A program made the translations under genes and the position numbers. From NCBI GenBank assembly GCA_933228895.1, contig OW121848.1, forward strand, positions 154,768,688-154,832,687: a DNA stretch of 64,000 bases. The letters run 5' to 3'. Shown in pieces: positions 1-10,780 of the stretch (its first letter is position 1; each line of letters opens with the position of its first letter). Under the pieces are notes generated by a model, which saw only the letters and a program-made list of their open reading frames with translations, did not search any database and was not told the origin of the DNA. The DNA is from Platycnemis pennipes (taxonomy: Eukaryota > Arthropoda > Insecta > Odonata > Platycnemididae).

Positions 1-130
1 CCCACATTTAATATGTCTTTGGTAAAATTTCATTAAAAAACAAAAGAATGATTGCAAAAAATAATAAATGAGTTGCGAGAATAGGGACGTGAGCCGAAAC
101 TAATTGAAACATGGCACCGACATTGGAGTC

Positions 131-749
131 TACATCTACATAATACCCTGCGAGAAACCATAAAGGTGTGTGGCAGGAGGTGAATTCTCACCAAACATGC
201 ACTACATATCATGCATTTAAAAGGATTAGTATTAATATATTAGTCTACACTGCAATATTTAAAAAGATAAATATAGCAAACTACATATGCAAAAATATGC
301 TGTTAATTGAGTTACCTTCAAGTCCTTATACCAACATGCAGCTACCTATGCTATCCATTGATTCACTCGTATTGGACATATTTACCGCTATTCATATCCC
401 TAATTGTACGAGGAAAAAAGGACATTTTAAATCTGTCAGTTCGGCAATTAATTTCTTTAATTTTGTAATCATGGTCCAGTCTACCATAGTAAGTTGGGGT
501 TTGCAAAATATGTTTAACGTAATCACTAAAAATATTGTCTTGGAATTTATTTAGGAGATTAAGTCTACATTTCAACCTGCGATCTGACAATGATTCCCAA
601 TTTAATTCATTGAATAGACTGGTTACGCTCATATAGTTATCGTATTTCCGTTCTACGCTGCATACGTTCAAGTTCATTATTTAGACCGATTTCGTAGGGA
701 TCCCATATACTGGCAGCGTATTCCAAATGAGTTCTAACTATGGGAAAAA
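131..749 (-). mobile_element. NLR-A non-LTR retrotransposon copy, 5'-truncated
   Basis: Read on the minus strand this is the C-terminal end of an NLR-A reverse transcriptase gene, followed by its 3' UTR and the (TAGATG)n tail at the low-coordinate end. An open stretch at 677-363 carries the family's C-terminal block (SLSDRRLK then YYGRLDHDYKIKEI). The upstream part is shifted out of frame near 660, so the copy is dead. It loses similarity to the other copies at about 749, which is the 5' truncation point. The tail region is slightly diverged from the common form. Confidence 0.85.
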
Positions 750-1150
750 GTCCTCTGCTGGGAGCGGGTGCAGTTGAAGTCGGGGATGGAGCAGAGATGA
801 GACTTTTTATCGCGGACCGCCGTTCACTGCTTGGTCGTCACTCGACAGCTGATAGGCGTCGCGAGGCGGCCGTCTGGCCACACTCGATCAGCGGGGAGTC
901 GAGGGATGGGAGGGTGATGCTCGACTTCCCCCTCCGGAGGCCCTGGCGGGCCATCGGCTGGAATAACAGCCTCCGGCAGAAAGGCCCTCCTCGTGGATAT
1001 TCCCTTCTCTTTGGGCCGCAGTGAGTTTTCCACTCCACCCACCTCCCACCCTCCAACACCCTCCATATTCCCGCTCGTGACTGGGAGGAATAATAATAAT
1101 AAAATTTTTTAAAAAATAATAAAAAAATAAAAATAAAATAATAAAAATAA
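750..1150. other. No gene: GC-rich block then A/T-rich simple sequence
   Basis: The first 330 bases are GC-rich and hold overlapping open frames on both strands without recognisable protein features. From about 1087 to 1150 the sequence is an A-rich (AAT/AAAT) simple repeat. I see no gene. Confidence 0.5.
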
Positions 1151-1340
1151 ATGGGGCGAGATTGAGTCAAAACTGGCCCTTCTGCTATCTAACCCCTCGT
1201 CAAAATAAATATATAAATCATATAGCGGTCAATAGCTAAAACAAATACAATCTGAGGGTAAAAAATTACTAAAGAATATATATACTTATAGGAATTAAAG
1301 AATGATACATTAATGCAAAAGATATATATACACCCAATAT
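1151..1340 (+). repeat. Low-copy repeat module, copy 1
   Basis: The segment starting 'gggcgagattgagt' and running past 'cctcgtcaaaata' resembles segments near 43447-43505 and 63525-63600. In the last of these it lies just 3' of a non-LTR C-terminal remnant (minus strand), so it may be part of a 3' UTR. Function unknown. Confidence 0.5.
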
Positions 1341-2000
1341 CAATATTGCATATCAAATGGTGTGTGAGAGAATTTAAAATGTGGGGAAAACGTGAGGATT
1401 ATTATGCTTACATCCTTTCCGCAAAAACCCACTTCAGGAAAACACCCACACAAGAAGGGGGGTGTGAAAAACCTGCGAAATCCTACTGATAGTAAAGCTA
1501 GTGTTTAAGAATAACTCAAATATAATAGTATGTGCATAGGAAAATTTAGTAATATGTAATATTCAATTTAAGAATAACTCAAATATAATAGTATGTACAT
1601 ACATAGGAGGAAAGGGGTTCGCAGGGTGTACCTGGAAACACTGTACCCCTGCAACGCTACCCCTTGGATGACGAACGCATTCCTCCACCCCCCGTCATCG
1701 CTTCTTCGCTCCAGCGGTGCCAGGTGGCAGCACTTGGCCCCCCCTCTCCTTCCCCCTACATCCCCCTCGAAAGTCAGCCACTGTTGAATCTCTATTCTGG
1801 AAAAAGTCGCGCTGCTGCCTTTTCCCCTTTCTTTCTTCTCCTTTTATTATTATTTTTTTTCCTTCTCCTCCCCGCTGCTGTCTCTCGCTTCGCCTCGTTC
1901 GTTACGGAGAGAGAAAGAGAGGGAGGGGGGGAGGAGGGAGAATCCTCCAAATAAAAACGTGGGAAGGAAGGCACTCGCAATCAACATAAGAGCTTGCAGT
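1341..2000. other. No gene; short direct repeat and pyrimidine-rich tract
   Basis: A 28-base direct repeat beginning 'taagaataactcaaat' occurs at about 1507-1534 and again at 1571-1598. From 1680 to 1960 one strand is strongly pyrimidine-rich and then purine-rich, which creates overlapping low-complexity open frames. No gene is supported. Confidence 0.5.
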
Positions 2001-2480
2001 TTCTGAAGCGAGGGATGGAGAGAGGGAGGGGGAGGGAGGTGAGGACGGTTGGTGCTCACCCTGGTGCTCTCACAATCGCGAGCACGCGTTCGCGCAGAGT
2101 CACGAGGCGATTGTCGTCGCGAGCGCGTCCTCGGAGCGTCGAGTTGAAAGGGTAATGCCGCAAGTAGGGCAGCGACGGAAAGGGTGCGCGTTCATGTCGA
2201 TGGCAATAGCGACAATAATGCCCCGCGGTTAGAGAACCCGGGCCCTCATTGGCTATTCACCGGTCGCGTCGAATTAGGGGAAGGGTGCCGCTCACCACAC
2301 AATCACTCTCCCCAATCCACAGCGCCTCCCCAAGCGCGGAGATGGAAACATGGGCGTGTCACCTGCGTTGACAAAAAATAAAAAAAGAGCAGCGCCTCCT
2401 CGCTAATTCTTCGCCCGTTTCCGCAAAGGAGGGAGGGATTTGTCTGAGCCTCCTTTCCGAAGCCTCAAACCCTCTGAATT
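2001..2480. other. CpG-rich unique block
   Basis: This stretch is rich in CpG (for example around 2070-2130) and differs from the AT-rich surroundings. It could be promoter-like, but I see no TATA box, initiator or long open frame to anchor a transcript. Confidence 0.25.
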
Positions 2481-2907
2481 CCTCCCGATCTTGTCGCGCT
2501 CACTGGAAGTTTCCCTGCACTCTGCTTAATTAACCAAATCGAGCTTCGGACTGACTGAGGATAGATGCTAAACCGAGAATTGCGAAAAGGCTCCTCTGCC
2601 TAATCTTTGACGACAGCCGTAATTATAAATGGCCGAGGGTGAGAATAGTAGAATAGCGCTGAGCGCAATCCGCCAGATTGCAGAAATAATTTGTCACGAG
2701 TGCTCTCCAGGTGAAGATGATCTCCTCGGGAGAAGTTTACTGAAAAATATTTGTTCGTTCTAGAGATCTGCTATGCAATGTGGCACTTCTGCCGATGCAG
2801 CTGATCAAATATCCACTCAAATAACATTTAAGTGAATTCGGAGCAAATTTGTTTACATATGAATGTTTTTTAAGGTGTGGTGGAAATGCATTGACGCACA
2901 CTTGGGC
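2481..2907. other. No recognisable feature
   Basis: Mixed-composition sequence without open frames, repeats shared inside the window or RNA-like structure that I can see. Confidence 0.5.
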
Positions 2908-3842
2908 TAGATGTACAATTAGGGATATGAATGATTCTTCTATCTACATCTACATAATACCCTGCAAGCCACCACAAGGGTGTGTGGCAGGGGGTGATTG
3001 CTCACCAAACATGCACTACATATCATGCATAAAAAAGGAATAGTATTAATATAGTAGTCAGAACTACACTATTTAAAAAAGATAGAAATTGCAAAGAAAA
3101 CATGCAAAAACATTCTGTTAGTAGGGTTAGCTTTAAGTACTCATACCAACATGCAGCTACCAATGCTATTCATTGCTACTCTCCGATAGGACATATTTAC
3201 CGTTATTCGTATCTCTTATTGTGCGAGGGAAAAAGGACATTTTGAATCGGTCAGTTCGGCAATCAATTTCTCTAACTTTATGATTATGGTCCAGTCTGCC
3301 ATAGTAAGTTGGGGTTCGTAAAATATTTTTAACATCATCACTGAAAATGTTGCCTTGGAATTTGTGGAAGAGATTAAGTCTAAATTTCAACCTGCGATCT
3401 GACAATGATTCCCATTTCAATTCATTTAATAGACTGGTTACGCTAATATAATTATCGTATCGTCCCTTTACAAATCTTGCCGATCTTCGCTGCACACGTT
3501 CAAGTTCATTACTTAGACCGATTTCGTAGGGATCCCATACACTGGCATACATACATAGATTCTTCGTACAATTAGGGATATGAATAGCGGTAAATATATC
3601 CAAAACGAGTGAACAATGGATAACATTGGTAATTGCATGTTGGTGTAAGGACTTGAAGCTAACCCAACTAACAGCATGTTTTCTTTGTTATTTTTATCTC
3701 TTTTTAAATAGTGAAGTTTAGAACAGTATATAAATGCTAATCCTTTTAAATGCATGATATGTAGTGCATGTTTGGTGAGAATTCACCCTGTACCAGACAC
3801 CTTTATTGTGGCTTGCAGGGTATTATGTAGATGTAGATGTAG
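2908..3842 (+). mobile_element. NLR-A 3' fragment split by another NLR-A copy
   Basis: The plus-strand fragment resumes at 3558 with 'gtacaattagggatatgaat' and runs through the NLR-A 3' UTR to a (TAGATG)n tail at 3842. The same words occur at 2913-2932, just left of the minus-strand copy at 2941-3557. The 8-base word 'gattcttc' lies on both sides of that copy (2933-2940 and 3558-3565). The reading is a very short 5'-truncated NLR-A insert that later received a second NLR-A. Confidence 0.7.
2941..3557 (-). mobile_element. NLR-A copy nested in another NLR-A, 5'-truncated
   Basis: On the minus strand the open frame from about 3548 down to 3190 reads through the WDPYEIGLSNELERVQRRSARF block and the C-terminal SLSDRRLKFRLNLF and FFPRTIRD blocks. 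The 3' UTR and tail follow, down to 2941. The coding end is unusually intact for this window, but everything upstream of the tryptophan-aspartate-proline motif is missing. It belongs to the subfamily with 'gtactta/taaagctaaccctac' in the 3' UTR, shared with copies at 23.6, 43.7 and 61.1 kb. Direct repeats 'gattcttc' flank it. Confidence 0.85.
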
Positions 3843-4080
3843 TGCCCAAGTAACTTGAGACTCGGGCCCATGGGCCCACTACTCACTAAAACCTCCACAC
3901 CGCACCAACCCGTGACTCCGCAGACTGAGTTGTGCGACGGCGTACTTTCCTGCTGCCGTATTTCCGATGTTTGGGTGCAGGGTTCCCATCTTTCGAGCAT
4001 GTTCTCCTGCTTTATCCAACACCTTTCTTCTCCTTCACCATTGTCATCCAGTTCCAATTCATGTGGCTTCCCTTTAGGTT
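3843..4080. other. No gene; short remnant resembling the 36.5/51.8-kb MITE ends
   Basis: At 3843-3872 'gcccaagt' and 'gagactcgggccc' resemble the two termini of the palindromic MITE at 36.5 and 51.8 kb brought together. The rest shows overlapping open frames with no recognised product. Confidence 0.3.
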
Positions 4081-4479
4081 CCCAAGGGTTCCCAAACTTT
4101 TTTGTACTACGCCCCCTCCTGCTAAAATGGAAACCTTCCACGCCCCCCTTCACAGTAAATTTTGTGGGCATGTGAAAAAAACAAGTATTACATGGAAAAC
4201 AAAACAAGTATTTTTACTATCACAAAACACAACATTATAAGTTTCAATTTAAAGTAATACTGTCAAGAGAAACACATCGACAAAAAGCTATATATTTTTA
4301 CTATAAAAGAGTTTTACACAAGTGGATTGTTAAGTTTTCTAAACATCAAGGTTGATTTTAAAATTCTACACCATAAAATTAGTTAGAATACGAATGGATT
4401 TTATTTACTTAGAGAATTTTATTTTTAACTGGTCTCGCGCTGGGGCGTGCCCCCCAGTTTGGGAACCCCTGATTTAGGA
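4081..4479. mobile_element. Small non-autonomous hAT-like element
   Basis: The left end 'caagggttcccaaac' (about 4083) and the right end 'gtttgggaacccctg' (to 4471) form a terminal inverted repeat of the type common in hAT elements (CAGGGGTTCCCAAAC). The interior is AT-rich and non-coding. The 10-base word 'cctttaggtt' occurs just outside both ends (4071-4080 and 4480-4489). That is longer than the usual 8-base hAT duplication, so the exact boundary is uncertain. Confidence 0.65.
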
Positions 4480-4957
4480 CCTTTAGGTTATGATGGATAT
4501 TAAAGCTCCTCTGGTAACTCCCAGGCTCAGCAGATTTCCAGCCGATTTCTTGCTCCAGACGCTCCTCCAGGAGATGGTGCAAGCGATAACTCGGATGTCT
4601 CCTTTCTTCGTCCCCTGGTCAGCTGCAACCATGGTCTTCAGGTCATCTCTGTTATATTTGCTGATATTCTTCTGGTTGGCATCATCTAGCGGATTAGGCA
4701 ATCTGATAGTGCATACTACTCCAACTTTTACTTGAATCTGTCAACCCAGTGACATTAACTCGGACGAGCAAGTTAGATGGCTTACTCAGTGGCAAAGTCG
4801 TATCAGCCAAGGATCTGCTCACGGACAATCTGCAGCGTCAAGGTCTCGGAGTCATCACCTAAGGGCGAGGGGAAACGGATGGAAGTTCAGGTGTCAAAAA
4901 ATATGAATAAATGACACAGGGAGAACAAGTTTAGCATCTACTCATAAGAGGCTTTTA
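4480..4957. other. No recognised gene; hypothetical open frame on minus strand
   Basis: The minus strand at 4701-4483 is open for 72 codons with a mixed, protein-like composition. The plus strand is open over the same bases, so the reading is ambiguous. I do not recognise a family. It could be an old pseudogene. Confidence 0.2.
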
Positions 4958-5262
4958 TTAATAATTGAAACATTTAGCACTACACTCAAGTTCTGTTGGC
5001 AATTTCAAAATATGCATTAACACAAAAAATCTGTCACTCTCGTTCGCTTTGATAAACAAACACTGTTTTTGAGGATTAAATGTTGGATTTGTCTCAGGGA
5101 CTTCACATTGAACCCATGCCTTCCACAGCACGATGTCCAAAGCATTCAAAGCTTCTTCAGAATTCTGGATAGTATTTTCAACGTTCTCAATGTCACTGAG
5201 ATGACTGCTGTCCGGATCCTCCAACACCGTAGCATTGGTTTTACTGCCACATTCTAAAATTG
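4958..5262 (-). CDS. Hypothetical terminal exon or small ORF
   Basis: On the minus strand about 100 codons are open from a stop near 5262 to a TAA at 4958. The product is acidic at the start (glutamate, aspartate and asparagine-rich), then has hydrophobic and cysteine-containing stretches, and ends in FNY. A sequence reading 'ttttag' immediately precedes 'aatgtggcag', so a splice acceptor near 5257 is possible and this could be a last exon. An AATAAA overlaps the stop region, as a poly(A) signal of a compact terminal exon might. No ATG lies at the start of the open stretch. I recognise no family, and a repeat-derived origin is possible. Confidence 0.3.
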
Positions 5263-5303
5263 ACTATATTATGAGGCCCGCTCGTTAGCTCGTTAACCAA
5301 AAT

Positions 5304-5480
5304 TTTAGATACATATTAAGAACCCCTGCGTATTATGCTAGATTTGATTAGATGAATAAGATAAGATAACGATAGATTTAAAATGTCATTTTTTCCGCGT
5401 TCAATAAGAGAACACAATGGGCAGCATAGCGTTTGGAGTAGTCTGTGGTGCATGAAGTGTGTTTTAATAACACTAATCTA
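5304..5480 (+). mobile_element. NLR-B fragment, old and short
   Basis: The bases match the NLR-B segment around 'cgtattatgctagatt', 'gaacacaat' and 'ggcagcatagc' seen in better copies at 9.7 and 15.9 kb. Both ends are lost and several substitutions and deletions are present. Confidence 0.7.
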
Positions 5481-6500
5481 TGCATTCTAGGGAATTATAG
5501 ATAAATATATCCAGTGAACATCTTTCTAAGCATCAATCACTTCGTAACTTTGTAGACATTTACGGTCTAGTTGCTCCTGACTCCTATAGCTAAAATTAAA
5601 TATAATAAATTGGAGGGGCGGACGGGGATCTTCTGCGCGTCAATTCTGATTCTTTCGTCGCTAAGAGCTAGCAACTGCTAACTTTACGGGTGAATGAACG
5701 CGATTTTGGGTTATGGTTGAATTAGCGACTGCCAAGACTCGGGAAAGTTCGGAATCTTAGCGATGAATTCAAGCATTGCTTCAAGTCATTCACCATCAAC
5801 CAATAAGAAGAAGGAAAAAAACACTGACGAAAGCCTACGTCCTAGCGGGAAATTTGAAATAAACTACCATATGAGCTACAAATATCGGTGGTGAGTAATT
5901 TTGAAAAATAATTCCAATTATTACTTACTCACATGAGCGTTTTTAGTTGCGATTTTAAGTTGTGGCTATTTCGATATATAATGCAGGAAATTTTATTCCG
6001 TTTGCGTCCTTTTTAAGGGAAAATATTATTGCAGTACTTTTTTCAAAATCAAATTATAATTAATAGCAGACCAATCGATCATGTGCAAGAAGAAAAATGG
6101 TATACGCTACACTCTCTGTTCGCAAATATTGAAATGTTTCCGTTTCTTCCGCTAGTAAAGGTTGAAAGTACTTATTTTACATATTTTTGCTAAATGCCGT
6201 ATAAAGGGCATCGCTGTGATGGTATTGTAATTCATCTTGTAGTAACGTTCTGCCTGAATATGTTAAAATGATTATATGTTTGAGAGTTTGTGTTCTAGAA
6301 ATGAAGAATAAGTGTATAATTGGTTAATGTTAATAGCATTAAATAGTATTGGGAATGTAATTTAGTTACTTTTACCGCCAGTAAAAGAATAAGTCCAAAA
6401 AACCCATAACTTTTTTCGGGGGAACAGTGTTTAATTGAAAAAACTCTGCTAGAAACAGATGGTTGAAAGAAGGAGCAACAGATAGCAAATAAATACTTGG
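5481..6500. other. No clear gene; possible small first exon at 5764-5889
   Basis: At 5764 an ATG opens a 42-codon serine- and lysine-rich frame ending in TGA at 5889. Inside its last codons the sequence 'ggtggtgagtaatt' matches a splice-donor consensus well. Without a partner acceptor or known protein this stays a weak suggestion. The remainder of the stretch is AT-rich with no recognised feature. Confidence 0.2.
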
Positions 6501-7039
6501 AGGTTCGATGCAAGATATTTATTCCCCTTCGCTGCTTGAAACTAAAATAAATGCTTTCCATGAGGGAAGTAAAAAAAAGCATTTTAAGTCGGATATTTCT
6601 CTTATTTACCAGGGGATAGACAATTCCTTGAAAGAAATGGCCGTCTTGAAGAAATTCATGGAAATAATGCCAATGAAGGGGTGTGTCCTGCTAGTATCGT
6701 CTTTTCGATGACAACCAAGATGATATTTAGATAGATTCAGATAGCTGCTATACAAATCGCTAAAAAGTACCGGAATTGACGCGCTGGAGCTCACTTGACA
6801 CTTATAATTCTCTAGATTCATTGTGCCAACCCACATTCAACCTGACCGTCACTTGCAGACCCGGGCCAAGAGCACCATGGAGGAGGGTACAGGGCCCAAC
6901 GTTGCTTAACTTCGGTGATCTGACGGTAAACGGGGACTCAATGTGACAAGACCCTTTCCCACTCCTATAAGTAGGAGGTGGACAAATTGTGGGACAGTTT
7001 TCTTGTGGTGGTACCACTGTTGCTCTTATTTGCACGTAA
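6501..7039. other. No recognised gene; 67-codon hypothetical ORF at 6508-6711 (+)
   Basis: The plus-strand frame at 6508-6711 has a protein-like composition (charged, lysine-rich, with a hydrophobic end) and an ATG start, but no family is recognised. Overlapping minus-strand frames exist. Probably chance or an old repeat remnant. Confidence 0.15.
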
Positions 7040-7120
7040 ATAGTTCATGTACGGTGATTTTCAGCCCCTGCCAAAAATCACTCCTGTTGGCTCGCAGGGT
7101 ATTACGTAGATGTAGGCGTA
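7040..7120 (+). mobile_element. NLR tail remnant
   Basis: About 80 bases match the terminal segment shared by NLR-A and NLR-B ('cccctgcc', then 'ggctcgcagggtatta', then 'gtagatgtag'). No coding or 3' UTR sequence remains upstream. The 'ttcatgt.cggtgatttt' start is closer to NLR-B. Confidence 0.6.
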
Positions 7121-7971
7121 CTCTCAGCTACATTTGTGTAACAACTATTTTAGATTAAATATTTTCGTGAGCTGACCTCGAGGAAGTGAGTGAAATGACA
7201 ATGCTATTATCAGAGCGTCCGTCGAAAAACCTCTTTTCTTTGTTTTTCATTGGTACCTAGGTGATTCGGTAAGAGTATCAGCATAATTGCATTATGCAAT
7301 GTGTTGCCCGCGTGCTCATATTTTTTTCAGCGAACTAACGAGTCAACCAACTTCAGGCTGGAAACGTGTGGTTGATGACCAAAAGAGAAAATCCTCTCCA
7401 GTCGAGGTCGAATTCCTTCCCCTGCGCCGATGATAACGGTACCACCACCCTCTAATAGTCATGGCTAACTTTCCCTACAAATAATTGCATGCCTCTCCCG
7501 CAATAACTCCTCTTTCCATCTTTGAGCCAAAATTCATGGCCGCCATGGAGTTTCCCCTTGAGGAGGCTTCATCGAGTTGTGAAGTAGATGTCATTTTTGT
7601 GACAATTTCAGGACACGTCATTTTTGGGCACTTTTATCGATTGGCAATAAAATAATAAGGCCTCTCCATCATATATTAGACGAACAAAGACGTGGAAAAT
7701 CAAATATTTTATGCGTGGTTAACGGCAGAGCATGGTTCTTGAAGTAAAATTTGCAGATTAATAATGAAAAGAGAAATGTCGTTTTGACGAAAAACTAACA
7801 TAAGATGCCCAGTTTTATGTAGAATTCAGCACCGTGAAAAAGTTCTCGCCTTACCACTCTTTACACAAGTGTATTTGTATAATAATTTATAAAAACTAAA
7901 CTACCTTTTATTTAGTTTTTTAAAATTTGTATAAAGTGTATTGATATTAATAAATTGTTACTCGAAAAAAG
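7121..7971. other. No recognisable feature
   Basis: Mixed, mostly AT-rich sequence without shared repeats, long frames or structured RNA that I can see. Confidence 0.5.
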
Positions 7972-8279
7972 TAGAAAAGCCTTAGTTACATGAAAGTGGC
8001 GCTACAGTATTATGTTATCATTGACAACGGTACTTGTGACGGAACGTGATAACAAGCCTAATTACTAAGTTAATTTAGACATATACCTTACCAAGGTCCT
8101 TCTTATATTTTTAATGCAATTTAAATATTTAATTGATCATTTACATGGTGTAATTAATACCAATGCCTATAGATGACTTTACATATAGGTGTTTTGGTGG
8201 ATCGGTATTTATTCATTAAATATCATAGCTCTTTTACGGGATTTTGAATCGCGGAGTCACGGTGGAACCTCCTTAAAAG
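7972..8279 (+). repeat. Interspersed repeat, short version (pairs with 12.1-12.7 kb)
   Basis: This 308-base stretch runs from 'ccttagttac' to 'cctccttaaaag'. It is the reverse complement of 12117-12722 except that it lacks an internal block of about 300 bases. The end around 'gggattttgaatcgcggagt' is almost unchanged between the copies. No terminal inverted repeat or coding frame is visible, so the class is unknown. Confidence 0.75.
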
Positions 8280-9650
8280 AGCTAGAATGTGTATACATAT
8301 TTACCAGCGGGCTATTAAACAAATTATGGAGATCGCATCCTCGGATTCCCGGAAAGAATTTAGTACTATATTTACTTTTAGATGGCTACTTTGGCGTGCT
8401 ACATCGCCTGGAATGTAATTATTATTCCCATCGTTCTAAATAGAAGCGCTCGCTGTGTCAATGCAAGCAGAGGAAAACGTGTATAAGACGATTATATCTA
8501 TTTAATCCAATGCTTAGTGAAATATGAAATATAGAATGCGATCATAATTCAAAATATATTAAAGGTTCAATTAGCACTTTCTACCCTGCGAAGACCAACT
8601 GCATTCAAGAAAAGGTTGTCGTAATATGCGCACAAACACGTGAGCGGATAACAGAAAAAGCTTCAGTCCCATACGCTCGTCGTTGTCGTGGAAATATTTT
8701 AACTTTCTTCCGTGACTGACTAAGGGTGAAAAAACTTTAAGAAGAAATCCTCTCTGAATGAATCATTCGTGAATCGGAAAGATTTGAAGAATCAGGATAT
8801 TGGTTTTAGATATGAAATAGTTCCACGTATCATTTTACGCTGCCACGAGCGGCATTTGGTGCTTGAGTCGTGGAGGAATGCTTTTAGTTTTTCCTCTCTG
8901 TATGAGTTTAACGTGTCTATATTTTGGAAATTAATATATATTTTCGAATCATCACTTGAACATATTAGATTTTGTCCAAGGCTAGATCCTCTCTTTTATC
9001 TTTTCATAACTAGAAAAGGCTAAGTGACAAAATTCTCCTGCCTCTCGTCATTCAACCTATTGATGAATTCTCAAGTATTATCTCCGTGGACTGGACCCCT
9101 TCCCTCGATATCCTAAGATATCTCGCTGCGGCTGCCTCGTTACCCTGCAGACCCACATTACCCCCTCCCCTTGCCAGCGACAGGGAGAGAACGAGAAAGT
9201 TCAACGACTTCGGTGCCCTCCGGATATCTTTTCACAGCCGCGCACAAAAAATACAACCGAGAGCTGTGAATGAATTCGCCAGATGGCGTTGGCCTCCTTT
9301 CCCAAACCGTGCTCCCTCTGTCTCGAAGACAATTCTCCCCTGCAATTATTGGAGGACACTTCTCCGCAACGCCTTACGATTATTTATATTGAACAGATAT
9401 TGCTTACCTTTGTCTGCTTTGTCATTTGTTTGCCTCACACGTTTTGACGACACACCGCCATTGGAACGTTATTATCCCCCGACTTCCTCAGAATGTCTGA
9501 AAACTCGATTGATTCAATTTCACACCATCTTAGTGGGTTTCGCTTCATGCCTTCCACACCGATTCTGCAGACAACACTCTCATACACTAGTTAACTGGAA
9601 AGATTCACCAGTTTTTTTTGCAATTGGGGTAGAAAGGTACCAATTTAGGT
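8280..9650. other. No recognised gene; 188-codon open frame at 9086-9652 (+)
   Basis: The only long frame is plus-strand 9086-9652. Its product is proline- and arginine-rich near the start with no domain or motif I recognise, and it ends just where an NLR-B copy begins. It is most likely a chance open frame in GC-richer DNA. The rest of the stretch shows nothing. Confidence 0.3.
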
Positions 9651-10091
9651 AGAATTAGGTTGGGAATCATTATCAGAGCGGAGGTTCAGGTAGATACAGA
9701 TGAAATCTATTAGAGAAATTTCAATCGGATAGCTTTACTGAAGATATTAGGCACATATTAAAAACACCAGCGTGTTATGCTAGATTCGACCAGATAAATA
9801 AGATTAGAAAGATAGATTGTCGTATTGATAGATTCAAAATAGCATTTTTCCCCCGTACTATTAGAGAACAGAATTGGCAGCATAGCAAAGGGATAGGTAG
9901 GGGAAATATTTTAGAGTAGTCTGCAGTGCATAATGCATCTATTAATTCCTTAAATACTATATATACTAACAATATAGTTACATGAGACCCTATAGTTGCT
10001 TGTTTGCATGTTGTTGTAGTGCATGCTTGGTGATCTTCACCCCCTGCCACACACCCTCGCGGTGGCTTACTGGGTATCGTATAGATGTAAT
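9651..10091 (+). mobile_element. NLR-B copy, 5'-truncated, with 3' tail
   Basis: The copy starts at the glycine-tryptophan-glutamate-serine-leucine block of the reverse transcriptase C-terminus ('ttgggaatcattatcagagcg') and continues through a frame-damaged end of the ORF. It then runs through the 3' UTR and the terminal stem-loop to a shortened tail at 10091. An NLR-A copy follows immediately on the same strand. Confidence 0.8.
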
Positions 10092-10780
10092 ATTCATCAA
10101 AAGAGTATTGGGTAAATGTGACGATCATGTACGAGAAATCAGTTACTTTTCCCTTGTTAGACCTCATTTGGAATATGTTGCCATTGTATGGGATCCCTAC
10201 GAAATCGGTCATAAATAATGAACTTGAACGTGTGCAGCAAAGATCAGCAAGAAACGGTACGTTAACCTTTTTAGCGTAACCAGTCTATTAAATGAATTAA
10301 AATGGGAATCATTGTCGGATCGCAGGTTGAAATTCAGATTTAATCTCTTAAATAAATTCCAAGACCTTATTTTCAGTGATGACGCTAAAAATATTTTGCA
10401 AACCCCACCCTACTACGGTAGACTGGACCAATATCACAAAATCAGAGAAATTGATAGTCGAACTGACAGATTCAAAATGTCCTTTTATCCTCGTACAATT
10501 AGGGATATGAATAACGGTACATATATCCAATACGAGTGCAGCAATGATAACGTTGGTAGCTGCATGTTGGTATAAGGACTTGAAGCTAACCCAACTAACA
10601 ACATGTTTTTGCATGTTTGCAATGCTATTTTTATATTTTTTTAAATGGTAAAGTTTAGAACAGTATATAAATACTAATCATTTTTTATGCATGATATGTG
10701 GGGCATGTTTGGTGAGATTTCACCCCCTGCCACAGACCTTTATGCTGGCTTGCAGGGTATTATGTAGATGTAGATGTAGA
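10092..10780 (+). mobile_element. NLR-A copy, 5'-truncated, abutting NLR-B tail
   Basis: Begins at the 'atcaaaagagtattggg' position of NLR-A, about 60 codons before the tryptophan-aspartate-proline motif, and runs through 10312-10575 (SDRRLKFRFNLLNKFQ...) to the 3' UTR and a tail ending at 10780. Frameshifts near 10213 and 10260 break the frame. An apparent 78-codon frame at 9982-10218 simply joins the NLR-B tail to this copy and is not a gene. Confidence 0.85.

Noticed and set aside
2941..3842. A single NLR-A copy inverted at its 5' end by twin priming
   Set aside because: Both halves carry complete 3' ends and tails, which twin priming would not give. Flanking 'gattcttc' supports nesting instead.
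9086..9652. 188-codon frame as a host gene
   Set aside because: No motif, biased composition, and it ends at a repeat boundary. Kept only as a note.
9982..10218. 78-codon plus-strand frame
   Set aside because: It spans the junction between the NLR-B tail and the start of an NLR-A copy, so it is a chance fusion of two elements.
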